Source of the DNA: Cupriavidus basilensis
GTDB lineage: Bacteria; Pseudomonadota; Gammaproteobacteria; Burkholderiales; Burkholderiaceae
Direction of reading: 5' to 3'
Length of the DNA: 64,000 bases
Assembly: GCF_000832305.1 (NCBI RefSeq)
Contig: NZ_CP010536.1
Coordinates: forward strand, 2,356,001-2,420,000
Every line of letters starts with the position of its first letter. Positions within the stretch are counted from its first letter, which is position 1. The translations under genes and the position numbers were made by a program. The notes beneath the pieces were generated by a model. That model saw nothing but the letters and a program-made list of their open reading frames with translations, did no database searches and was not told the DNA's origin. Positions 18,012-25,227 of the stretch are shown here, one piece after another.

Positions 18012-18983
18012 CTACCAGGGCCAGTGGATGCTGGTGCCAGCTTGCGCGGTGGCGGCTCGCCGCTGGAGCAGGCGGGCCACCGTCAGGTCCTGCAACGCCA
18101 GGCCTGTCATATCGAAGACGGTGATGTCGGTGTCGTGGCGCTCAACTTGCACCTTGCCGCCCAGCACGTCGCCGATTTCCGTGCAAGGCGTGTCCGGCGC
18201 CCACTGCGTCTCGCCGATCTGGCGGGCCTGGGCCCGATCGTCGACGAACAGCCGCGCGCGCGCCAGCAGGCCGTCGGGCAACTCGCGCTTGCCACGCGTG
18301 TCCGCGCCCACGCAGTTCAGGTGCGTGCCTGGCTGCACGGCTTGCAGGTCGAACAGCGCACCGCCGCCAGGCGTAGCCGTGATCACTACGTCGCTGCCCG
18401 CCACCGCCGCATTGCGATCAGGGGCATGGGAGATCTCACAACGCTCGGCAAAGGCGCGCTCGAACGCCGCGTCGTGCTGGCCCGTCACCGTAACGTATTG
18501 AACCTGCTTGAGCGAGGGCAGCAGCGCCAGGGCAAACGTCAACTGAATCCGCGCCTGCACGCCCGTGCCGAACAGGCACAGGCGCTCGCTGTCCTGGCGT
18601 GCCAGCCACTGAAGCCCCAGGCCGCCGGCGGCACCGGTGCGCATCGTGGTGACGGCGTTGCCATCGATCATGCACACTGGCCGCCCGGTTGCCGGATCGA
18701 TCAGCATGATCGTGGCCTGATGCGGCTCGCCGCCCACCTCGCGGTTGGCCGGCCAGAATCCGGCCGCCTTGAAACCCAGCAAGCCTTGCGACTGGACGTC
18801 GCCGGACTTGATGCCGAACACGCCACCGGTCGCCAGCGGCTCCCGAACCAGCGGAAAGACACGGCCCTCTCCCTCGCTATGCAGGGCAAAGGCTTCGCTC
18901 ACCGCCTCCATGGCATCCGCCGGCTGCAGCAGTGACTCGACCTGGTTCTTGTCGAGCAGGAGCAAACGCGCTTCACTTCGCAT
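18012..18983 (-). CDS. Ornithine cyclodeaminase / mu-crystallin family protein (possible iminosuccinate reductase, BhcD-like)
   Basis: A 323-residue protein of the OCD/mu-crystallin family with the NAD(P)-binding GTGVQA at residues 139-144 and the family blocks GIKSGDVQSQGLLGFKAAG, IDGNAVTTMRTGAAGGLG and NCVGADTRGKRELPDGLL. The family includes ornithine cyclodeaminase, alanine dehydrogenase, ketimine reductases and the iminosuccinate reductase BhcD. Because its operon partner should make iminosuccinate, reduction of that product to L-aspartate is the most economical assignment, but this is inference. The ATG at 18983 overlaps the regulator's 3' end by 11 bases, so translation is probably coupled. 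Confidence 0.85.
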   Translation of the reverse strand: MRSEARLLLLDKNQVESLLQPADAMEAVSEAFALHSEGEGRVFPLVREPLATGGVFGIKSGDVQSQGLLGFKAAGFWPANREVGGEPHQATIMLIDPATGRPVCMIDGNAVTTMRTGAAGGLGLQWLARQDSERLCLFGTGVQARIQLTFALALLPSLKQVQYVTVTGQHDAAFERAFAERCEISHAPDRNAAVAGSDVVITATPGGGALFDLQAVQPGTHLNCVGADTRGKRELPDGLLARARLFVDDRAQARQIGETQWAPDTPCTEIGDVLGGKVQVERHDTDITVFDMTGLALQDLTVARLLQRRAATAQAGTSIHWPW

Positions 18984-19614
18984 AGCTATACACCGTAGCC
19001 CGCGACACGCCGAGATGCAGCGCCACGATTTCCATGGCGCGGCGCACCTCCATGAACCCCGCCTCCTTGAGCTCGCGCAGCAACGCACGCCTGTCTTCGG
19101 CCTTGAGGGACCGCGGCGTGGTGGCCAGCCGCGCGGCAAACTGGTCGATGCGGGCCCGGATGGCATCTGCGCCGGCCGGGTCGAGCGACTCCTTCATCGC
19201 CGCGCCGGCGTCCACGCTGCCGAACTGGCCCAGCACGTTCTGCAAGCTGCGGAACAGCGTCAGGTCGACGTTCATGCACAGGGCTGCCACATAGCCCCCG
19301 GTCGAATCCTTGATGCCGATCGACGTGCTCTTGGCCTGCCGCCCGTCGGCGAACTGATTCGCATAATTGGCGATCACCTGCGGATACTCGGGGTCGGCGA
19401 TCCGGGCAAGCCCCAGCTCGGTTGCGGGGTCTCCCACCTGGCGGCCCGACAAGTTGTTATGGATGGCGAGAATGGCGTGCTTGGGGTCCAGCAGATCGTG
19501 AACAACCACCTCGCAAAAGGGCGCGAAGGTCTCGCTCAAACCTTGAGCCACCTGCTTGAGTTGCTCGAGCAGCGCTTGCTGCTCGGGCGTGCGTTCTGGT
19601 GTACGTTTTTTCAT
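18973..19614 (-). CDS. YheO/DauR-type transcriptional regulator (PAS-like sensor plus C-terminal HTH)
   Basis: A 213-residue regulator. The N-terminal part (about residues 15-125: VVVHDLLDPKHAILAIHNNLSGRQVG and the following STSIGIKDSTGGYVAALCMNVDLT) is the YheO-like PAS domain. The C-terminus (ALHLGVSRATVYSYAK) is a helix-turn-helix as in DauR and YheO. It is the first gene of a regulator / OCD / ammonia-lyase operon and probably senses an amino-acid ligand. There is no Shine-Dalgarno before the ATG at 19614; the likely promoter puts the transcript start at the ATG itself. It probably controls its own operon and the symporter through the shared 29-bp element. Confidence 0.85.
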   Translation of the reverse strand: MKKRTPERTPEQQALLEQLKQVAQGLSETFAPFCEVVVHDLLDPKHAILAIHNNLSGRQVGDPATELGLARIADPEYPQVIANYANQFADGRQAKSTSIGIKDSTGGYVAALCMNVDLTLFRSLQNVLGQFGSVDAGAAMKESLDPAGADAIRARIDQFAARLATTPRSLKAEDRRALLRELKEAGFMEVRRAMEIVALHLGVSRATVYSYAK

Positions 19615-19623
19615 ATGGACAGG

Positions 19624-19652
19624 TTATCCAAATGTAGACAATTCGTCAACAC
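19624..19652 (-). promoter_or_regulatory. Promoter-operator of the regulator operon, copy B of the 29-bp shared element
   Basis: Blocks TTATCCAA, TAGACAA and CGTCAACAC (plus-strand reading) are in the same spacing as at 16690-16718. On the minus strand: -35 TTGACG at 19649-19644, then 17 bases, then TAACCT at 19626-19621. The expected transcript start falls at or next to the ATG at 19614, so the message would have almost no leader. Confidence 0.6.
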
Positions 19653-19674
19653 CAGGTTTGATACCAGGTTTGAT
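19651..19674 (+). repeat. Perfect tandem 12-bp direct repeat
   Basis: ACCAGGTTTGAT occurs twice in a row (19651-19662 and 19663-19674), just upstream of the regulator's -35 box. A second short repeat, GAAAAACCATG, occurs at 19690-19700 and 19710-19720. Both lie in the divergent gap between the regulator and the phytase-like gene, and may be slippage duplications or binding sites. Confidence 0.8.
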
Positions 19675-19758
19675 CACAGCACTGACTGGGAAAAACCATG
19701 TCGTACCAAGAAAAACCATGATCAGCGCGTGCGGCCATTGTCAGACCGAGACACTTGA

Positions 19759-19798
19759 CTGTCACGCGAGCGTCACACCTTCATCACGCCACCGTCAC
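19759..19798 (+). promoter_or_regulatory. Pho-box-like array of four direct repeats with 11-bp period
   Basis: CTGTCAC (19759), GCGTCAC (19770), TCATCAC (19781) and CCGTCAC (19792) are 7-base repeats separated by exactly 4 bases each. A known PhoB box is two CTGTCAT/C-type 7-mers with a 4-base gap. The array ends 46 bases before the ATG of the phytase-like esterase, a suitable distance for PhoB activation. A weaker fifth unit may begin at 19748. Confidence 0.6.
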
Positions 19799-19844
19799 GT
19801 GGCCCATGCATCGTAGCGGTCTTTCTACACCATTCTTCTCCTAC

Positions 19845-21218
19845 ATGCGCATCCTCCCGTCCGCGACCGTCGTTGCCGTTATCGCCGTCACCGCTGCGGC
19901 CTGGGCTCTGCCCGCCGCGGCCCAGGCCACAGCCCCTGCCGCGTACCCCGCCACCCTCGCCGGCCACGCCATCCTGCCCGCGCAGAGCTATATCGCCGCG
20001 CCCAAGGACGCGCCGCAGGACCTGCAGGAGAGCGGCAAGTTCACCACCGGCGCGCGCGTGGAAAAGATCGGCGCGGTGGAAGGCCAGTCGAACAACCGGC
20101 CGACGGGTGTGTCGCTGCCCTTCAAGGGCCAGCCGCTGCAAGGCCATTCCGGCATCAAGCACATGGCGGACGGCAGCTTCTGGGTGCTGACCGACAATGG
20201 CGCCGGCAGCAAGGCGAACTCGCCGGACTTCATGCTCTACCTGAATCACTACAAGGTGGACTTCAAGAGCGGCAAGCTCCATCGCCTGGGCACTGTGTTC
20301 CTGCACGATCCGGACAAGAAGGTGCCCTTCCGCGTCGTCCACGAAGGCACCAGGCAACGCTACCTGACCGGTGCGGACTTCGACACGGAAAGCTTCCAGT
20401 TCGCCGGCGGCGCGCTGTGGATCGGCGACGAGTTCGGGCCCTTCCTGATCAAGGCCGACCTGCAAGGCAAGGTGCTGGCCGTGTACGACACGCTGGTCGA
20501 CGCAAAGGTTGTCCGCTCGCCGGACCATCCCGCCGTGACCACGCCGGGCGTGCCGGGCGGCGCTGTGGACTTCCAGGTCAAGCGCTCCAAGGGCTTCGAA
20601 GGCATGGCCTCGTCGCCGGACGGCAGCAAGCTCTACGCGCTGCTGGAAGGCCCCGTGTGGAACGCCGAAGCCAAGGATTTTGAGCGTATCGGCGGCAAGG
20701 AAGCCCTGCGGGTGCTGGAGTTCGACACCCAGGCCGGCAAGTGGACGGGCCGCTCTTGGAAGTACCCGCTGGAAGCCAATGGCAACGCCATCGGCGACTT
20801 CAACATGATCGACGCCAGCACCGGCCTCATCATCGAGCGCGACAACGGCGAAGGCACGGCCGACAAAGCCTGCCCCGAAGGCCAGAAGCGCAACGACTGC
20901 TTCGCGGATATCGCCAAATTCAAGCGCATCTACAAGATCGAACTGAGCGACGCCAACGCGGGCGGCGCGGTGCGCAAGATCGGCTACATCGACCTGCTCA
21001 ATATCGCCGACCCCGACAAGCTGGCCCGCAAGCCGCTCAACGAAGGCGTGCTCAAGTTCCCGTTCTTCACCATCGAGAACGTGGATGTGGTCGACCCGAC
21101 CCATATCGTGGTCGGCAACGACAACAACCTGCCCTTCTCCAGCAGCCGCGAGCCTAACAAGGCCGACGACAATGAACTGGTGCTGCTTGAGGTCGGTGAG
21201 TTCCTGAGGGCGAAGTAA
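19845..21218 (+). CDS. Exported esterase-like activity of phytase family protein
   Basis: A 457-residue protein with a signal peptide (about residues 1-28, ending ALPAAAQA) and then one beta-propeller-like domain of the 'esterase-like activity of phytase' family. Seen: GIKHMADGSFWVLTDNGAGSKANSPDFMLYL, FEGMASSPDGSKLYALLEGP and NFRIG-like repeats replaced here by DFNMIDASTGLIIERDNGEG; FPFFTIENVDVVDPTHIVVGNDNN ends the domain. It should act in the periplasm on a phosphoester or ester. The start at 19845 is chosen because the signal peptide begins there; 30 upstream residues in the same frame cross the Pho-box-like repeats. The Pho-like array suggests phosphate-starvation control. Confidence 0.85.
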   Translation: MRILPSATVVAVIAVTAAAWALPAAAQATAPAAYPATLAGHAILPAQSYIAAPKDAPQDLQESGKFTTGARVEKIGAVEGQSNNRPTGVSLPFKGQPLQGHSGIKHMADGSFWVLTDNGAGSKANSPDFMLYLNHYKVDFKSGKLHRLGTVFLHDPDKKVPFRVVHEGTRQRYLTGADFDTESFQFAGGALWIGDEFGPFLIKADLQGKVLAVYDTLVDAKVVRSPDHPAVTTPGVPGGAVDFQVKRSKGFEGMASSPDGSKLYALLEGPVWNAEAKDFERIGGKEALRVLEFDTQAGKWTGRSWKYPLEANGNAIGDFNMIDASTGLIIERDNGEGTADKACPEGQKRNDCFADIAKFKRIYKIELSDANAGGAVRKIGYIDLLNIADPDKLARKPLNEGVLKFPFFTIENVDVVDPTHIVVGNDNNLPFSSSREPNKADDNELVLLEVGEFLRAK

Positions 21219-21254
21219 TTGGCCTCAGGGCAGTGCCGGCGCACGAGCCGGCAT

Positions 21255-21289
21255 GGATGGGTGTCCCGGGCTAGCGAGGACACCCATCC
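21255..21289. terminator. Hairpin between convergent phytase-like and livF-type genes
   Basis: A perfect 12-base-pair stem, GGATGGGTGTCC (21255-21266) with GGACACCCATCC (21278-21289), loop of 11 bases. It lies in the 74-base gap between two convergent stop codons and can serve both strands. No U-tract follows, so termination is likely but not canonical. Confidence 0.6.
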
Positions 21290-21292
21290 GGC

Positions 21293-22006
21293 CTACACTT
21301 CCAGCCATTCCTTGCGAATGGCGGCATTGGCCTTCAGGTCTCCTGGCGTGCCCTCGAACACAATGTGCCCGTGCCCCATCACATAGACCCGCTGCGAAAT
21401 ATCGAGCGCGATAGCCAGCTTCTGCTCGATCAGCAGCACCGACACGCCACGCTCCTTCAGGACCTTCAGGTAATCGCCCACCAGCGCGACGATCATCGGG
21501 GCCAGCCCTTCGGTAGGCTCGTCGATCAGCACCAGGTCGGGGTCGCCCATCAGGGTGCGGCACAGCGTGAGCATCTGCTGCTCGCCGCCGGAGAGCACGC
21601 CGGCTGACGTATTCTCGCGCTCCTTCAGGCGCGGGAACATGTTGTACATGTCCTGCACCGTCCAGCGAGGCTTGGACTGGCGCGGATTGCGCTTCTCCCC
21701 GAGTTGCAGGTTCTGGCGTACCGTCAGCGTGGGAAAGATATCGCGGTTCTCCGGCACGTAGCCCACGCCCAGGTGGGCGATCTCGAAGGTGCGCCGCCCG
21801 AGGATCTCTTCGTCGCGAAAGCGCACCGAGCCCTCCGCCTTGACCATGCCGAGGATAGCCTTGGCCATGGTCGAGCGCCCCACGCCGTTGCGGCCCAGCA
21901 GCGCAACGATCTCGCCTTCGTCGATATGCGCGTCGACGCCGTGGAGGATATGGCTTTTTCCGTAGTAGGCGTGCAGGCCCTGCACGTCCAGCATGCGCTT
22001 GCCCAT
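21293..22006 (-). CDS. ABC transporter ATP-binding protein, LivF type
   Basis: A 237-residue ATPase with the LivF pattern: signature LSGGEQQML, Walker B LVLIDEPTEGLAP, and GYVPENRDIFPTLTVRQNL. The Walker A reads GRNGVGRST, with Arg44 where Lys is canonical. The Arg form may be common in LivF proteins of this order, but that needs checking. It energises a branched-chain-amino-acid-type importer at the inner membrane together with LivG, LivM, LivH and the binding protein. Its ATG overlaps the LivG stop by one base (TGATG), so translation is coupled. The cargo may not be an amino acid, given the acyl-CoA ligase neighbour. Confidence 0.92.
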   Translation of the reverse strand: MGKRMLDVQGLHAYYGKSHILHGVDAHIDEGEIVALLGRNGVGRSTMAKAILGMVKAEGSVRFRDEEILGRRTFEIAHLGVGYVPENRDIFPTLTVRQNLQLGEKRNPRQSKPRWTVQDMYNMFPRLKERENTSAGVLSGGEQQMLTLCRTLMGDPDLVLIDEPTEGLAPMIVALVGDYLKVLKERGVSVLLIEQKLAIALDISQRVYVMGHGHIVFEGTPGDLKANAAIRKEWLEV

Positions 22007-22779
22007 CAGTGCGCTCCCTCAGTAGCAGGTTCGTCCAGGGTCGTGCCCAGGTAGGCTTCCTTGACCTTGCGGTTGGCGCGGATGGCCTCGGGCGTGTCGG
22101 TGGCGATGACCTCGCCGTAGACCAGCACCGAGATCCGGTCGGCCAGCCCGAACACCACGCTCATGTCGTGCTCCACCATCACCAGGGTCTTGCCCACGGT
22201 GACGCGGCGGATCAGTTCCACCGCATGGTCGGACTCCGAGCGGCTCATGCCGGCCGTGGGCTCGTCCAGCAGGATCACCTCGGCGCCACCGGCGATGGTG
22301 ATGCCGATCTCCAGCGCGCGCTGTTCCGCATAGGTCAGCAGGCTGGCCTGGGTGCTATGGCGGTGCTGCAGGCCGATCAGCTCCAGCACTTCGTCCGCCC
22401 GCTCGCGCGCGTCGCGCAGCTCGGACAGGCGATGCCAGAACGAGTACTTGTAGCCCAATGACCAGAGCACCGCGCAGCGCAGGTTTTCGAACACCGACAA
22501 GCGGTGAAAGATATTGGTGATCTGGAAGCTGCGCGACAGCCCCATGCGGTTGATCACGAATGGCTGCAGCCCGCCGATCTCCTGGCCGTTCAGCCTGACC
22601 GTGCCCGAACTCGGCGCGAAACGCCCCGAGATCAGGTTGAAGGTGGTCGATTTACCGGCGCCGTTGGGGCCGATCAACGCATGCCGCTCCCCCTTGGGGA
22701 TGCTCAGGTTGACGCCCCGGATGATCTCGGTCTGGCCGAATTTCTTGCGTACGTCGTTCAGTTCCAGTGCGGCGCTCAT
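22006..22779 (-). CDS. ABC transporter ATP-binding protein, LivG type
   Basis: A 257-residue ATPase with canonical Walker A GPNGAGKSTTFNL, signature region LTYAEQRALEIGITIAGGAEVILLDEPTAGMS (the LivG form of signature plus Walker B) and the switch His in VMVEHDMSVVF. The ATG at 22779 is chosen because MSAALELNDVRKKFGQTEI is the normal LivG start; a frame from 22893 would run through LivM. The last bases of livM (stop 22776) overlap its start. It pairs with the LivF-type ATPase. Confidence 0.93.
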   Translation of the reverse strand: MSAALELNDVRKKFGQTEIIRGVNLSIPKGERHALIGPNGAGKSTTFNLISGRFAPSSGTVRLNGQEIGGLQPFVINRMGLSRSFQITNIFHRLSVFENLRCAVLWSLGYKYSFWHRLSELRDARERADEVLELIGLQHRHSTQASLLTYAEQRALEIGITIAGGAEVILLDEPTAGMSRSESDHAVELIRRVTVGKTLVMVEHDMSVVFGLADRISVLVYGEVIATDTPEAIRANRKVKEAYLGTTLDEPATEGAH

Positions 22780-24095
22780 GCCGTGCCTCCCGCCATCTCG
22801 GCCTGTACCTTGTCCCATGTGGCGCGCACCCGCGCGCGCGCGGCGCGGCAAGCCAGCAGGCCGGCCACCCACAACGCTGCGGCCACCAGCCACGGCTTCA
22901 CCGTCGCGGCGTCAAAGCCGATGCGCAACAGCGACATCTCGGTCCCGTTGGCGCTGTCCACCTGCACCTTGTAGACCAGCTCCACGGTGAGGATCACCGC
23001 GGCGAGCAGCACCAGCCCGGCAGCCGCGGCGCGGCCGTAGTCGGGCAACATGGCGCGCAGCTTGCCGCGCGCGAGCAGCGGCACCTGCATCATCAGCAAG
23101 CTGGCGATGCCGCCCGGCACGAACATGACCATCAGCACGAAAAACAGGCCAAGGTACAGCAGCCAGGCCTTGGTCAGGTCCGACAGCGCCACCGCGAACA
23201 GGATGAACACCACCGCGCCGATCACCGGCCCGAAGAACACGCCCGCACCGCCAATGAAGGCGGCCAGCAGCACCCCGCCGGAGCGCACCGCGCTGACGTT
23301 TTCGGCCGACACGATCTCGAAGTTGATCGCCGACAGCGCCCCCGAGATGCCGGCGAAGAATGCCGACAGGATCAGCACCAGGTAGCGCACGCGCTGCGTG
23401 TTGTAGCCGATGAATTCCACCCGCTCCGGGTTGTCGCGCACCGCGTTGGCAATGCGGCCGAGCGGCGTCTGGGTCCAGGCGTACATGGCCACCATCGACA
23501 GCAGGCACCACACGGCGATCAGGTAATACACCTGGCGCCCGGGGCCGTAGGTGATGCCGAACACGGGATCGCCCACCATGCGGTTGGTGGAGATACCGCC
23601 CTCGCCGCCAAAGAAATCCGGGAACATCAGCGAGCTGGCAAATACCATTTCCCCGATGCCCATGGTGATCATCGCAAAGGTGGTGCCGGACTTCTTGGTG
23701 GTGACATAGCCGAACAGCACGCCGAAGAAGGCGCCGGCCAGGCCGCCAACCACCGGCAGCAGCGAAACCGGCAGCCACACCTTGCCCGCCCCCACCATAT
23801 TGAGCACGTGGATGGCGATGAACGCGCCCAGGCCCGCGTACACCGCATGGCCAAACGACAGCATCCCGGTCTGCCCGAGCAGCATGTTGTAGGACAGCGC
23901 GAAAATAATCATGATGCCCATCTGGGACATCAGCGTGATGGCGAACCCGCCGGTGAAGAACAGCGGCATCACCAGCATCAGGGCCGCGGTCAGGCCCCAG
24001 ATCGCCCAGCGTGCCAGGTTCATCGGGCGGTAGCGCATGGTGCTGCCGGTCACAACCGTCTCGCGGCGTTGTTGCATTGTCGTCTCCATGCTCAT
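22776..24095 (-). CDS. Branched-chain-amino-acid-type ABC transporter permease, LivM type
   Basis: A 439-residue membrane protein. The central LivM domain has LSYNMLLGQTGMLSFGHAVYAGLGAFIA and GGIGTSRN-like regions replaced here by GGEGGISTNRMVGDPVFGI, ending with the cytoplasmic loop RIANAVRDNPERVEFIGYNTQRVRYLVLILSAFFAG that contacts the ATPase. After the permease domain there is an extra pair of hydrophobic segments (about residues 350-430), which makes it longer than the usual 320-360 residues. It forms the channel with the LivH-type protein, whose gene ends 4 bases upstream of its start. Confidence 0.9.
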   Translation of the reverse strand: MSMETTMQQRRETVVTGSTMRYRPMNLARWAIWGLTAALMLVMPLFFTGGFAITLMSQMGIMIIFALSYNMLLGQTGMLSFGHAVYAGLGAFIAIHVLNMVGAGKVWLPVSLLPVVGGLAGAFFGVLFGYVTTKKSGTTFAMITMGIGEMVFASSLMFPDFFGGEGGISTNRMVGDPVFGITYGPGRQVYYLIAVWCLLSMVAMYAWTQTPLGRIANAVRDNPERVEFIGYNTQRVRYLVLILSAFFAGISGALSAINFEIVSAENVSAVRSGGVLLAAFIGGAGVFFGPVIGAVVFILFAVALSDLTKAWLLYLGLFFVLMVMFVPGGIASLLMMQVPLLARGKLRAMLPDYGRAAAAGLVLLAAVILTVELVYKVQVDSANGTEMSLLRIGFDAATVKPWLVAAALWVAGLLACRAARARVRATWDKVQAEMAGGTA

Positions 24096-24099
24096 GCTA

Positions 24100-25047
24100 T
24101 CAACCCTCCCTGGTGCCCATCAAACCACGCGGGCGGAAGATCAGCATCACCACCAGCAACAGATACGGCAGTACCGGGGCAACCTGCGCCACCGTGAGCT
24201 TCCATAGCGAGGACAGCGGCGTGCTGTCGGTAACCTGCAGGCCGATCGAGCCCAGCAGGCCAGCCAGCGAGGCATCAAGCGTGACGGCAAAGGTTTGCAG
24301 CACACCGATCAGCAGCGAGGCAATGAACGCCCCCACTAGAGACCCCATGCCGCCCACCACCGCCACCACGAAGATGATCGACCCCACCGCCGCCGCCATC
24401 GACGGCTCGGTGATAAAGGCATTGCCGCCGATCACGCCGGCCAGCCCCGCCAGCGCGGCGCCACCACCGAACACCATCATGAACACGCGCGGCACATTAT
24501 GGCCAAGCGCCTCGACCATTTCCGGATGCGTCAGCGCGGCCTGGATCACCAGCCCGATACGGGTGCGGGTGAGCACCAGGTAGATCGCCACCAGCATGGC
24601 CAGCGACACCAGCATCATGAAGGCGCGGTACTTGGGGAACGACGAGGTGAATACGGTAAACAGCGGCCCATCCAGCTCTGCCGGGATGCGGTAGGGTACG
24701 GCGGCAAGGCCCCATACCAGCTTCACGCCTTCCTCGATCAGGTAAGCCAGGCCGAAGGTAAACAGCAGTTCTGCCACGTGCCCGTACTTGTGCACGGTGC
24801 GCAGCCCGAAGCGCTCCACCAGCGCGCCGGCGCCGGCCACCAGCAGCGGCGCGAAGATCAGCGCGGGCCAGAAGCCGATCTTGCTGGCAATGGTGTAGGC
24901 AAAGTACGCGCCCAGCATATAGAAGCTGGCGTGCGCGAAGTTCAGCACGCCCATCATGCTGAAGATCAGCGTAAGCCCGGAAGAGAGCATGAACAGCAAC
25001 AGCCCGTAGCTGACGCCGTTCAACAGGGAAATGACGAAGAATTCCAC
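24100..25047 (-). CDS. Branched-chain-amino-acid-type ABC transporter permease, LivH type
   Basis: A 315-residue permease with about eight hydrophobic segments. Family marks: NGVSYGLLLFMLSSGLTLIFSMMGVLNFAHASFYMLGAYFAY at the N-terminus and the EAA-like loop ALTHPEMVEALGHNVPRVFMMVFGGGAALAGLAGVIGG. It is the first gene after the binding-protein gene, separated by 180 bases that contain a strong hairpin. The four genes livH-livM-livG-livF are nearly contiguous. Confidence 0.93.
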   Translation of the reverse strand: MEFFVISLLNGVSYGLLLFMLSSGLTLIFSMMGVLNFAHASFYMLGAYFAYTIASKIGFWPALIFAPLLVAGAGALVERFGLRTVHKYGHVAELLFTFGLAYLIEEGVKLVWGLAAVPYRIPAELDGPLFTVFTSSFPKYRAFMMLVSLAMLVAIYLVLTRTRIGLVIQAALTHPEMVEALGHNVPRVFMMVFGGGAALAGLAGVIGGNAFITEPSMAAAVGSIIFVVAVVGGMGSLVGAFIASLLIGVLQTFAVTLDASLAGLLGSIGLQVTDSTPLSSLWKLTVAQVAPVLPYLLLVVMLIFRPRGLMGTREG

Positions 25048-25183
25048 AACTTATCCTTCATTCTGACGCTCGTGGCCAGTTGGCGGCCACCGATCGGCGG
25101 CCGGAGAACGGGCGCGCACGGGTGAGCGCCGCCCACCCGAACGCGGCATGCAACGCGCCGGGCCGGCCGAAGTATGCAGGATC

Positions 25184-25214
25184 GGGTGGCGCGCCGGAAC
25201 TGGCCGCGCCACCC
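25184..25214. terminator. Hairpin between binding-protein and permease genes
   Basis: A 10-base-pair perfect stem, GGGTGGCGCG (25184-25193) with CGCGCCACCC (25205-25214), loop of 11 bases. It follows the binding-protein stop by 13 bases on the minus-strand transcript and has no U-tract. Such hairpins commonly make the binding protein more abundant than the permeases, by partial termination or 3'-end protection. Confidence 0.55.
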
Positions 25215-25227
25215 GCCGCGCGCAGGC

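Noticed and set aside
22767..24197. 476-codon plus-strand frame opposite the LivM-type gene
   Set aside because: It has the His/Gln/Arg-rich composition of an antisense frame to a hydrophobic membrane protein.
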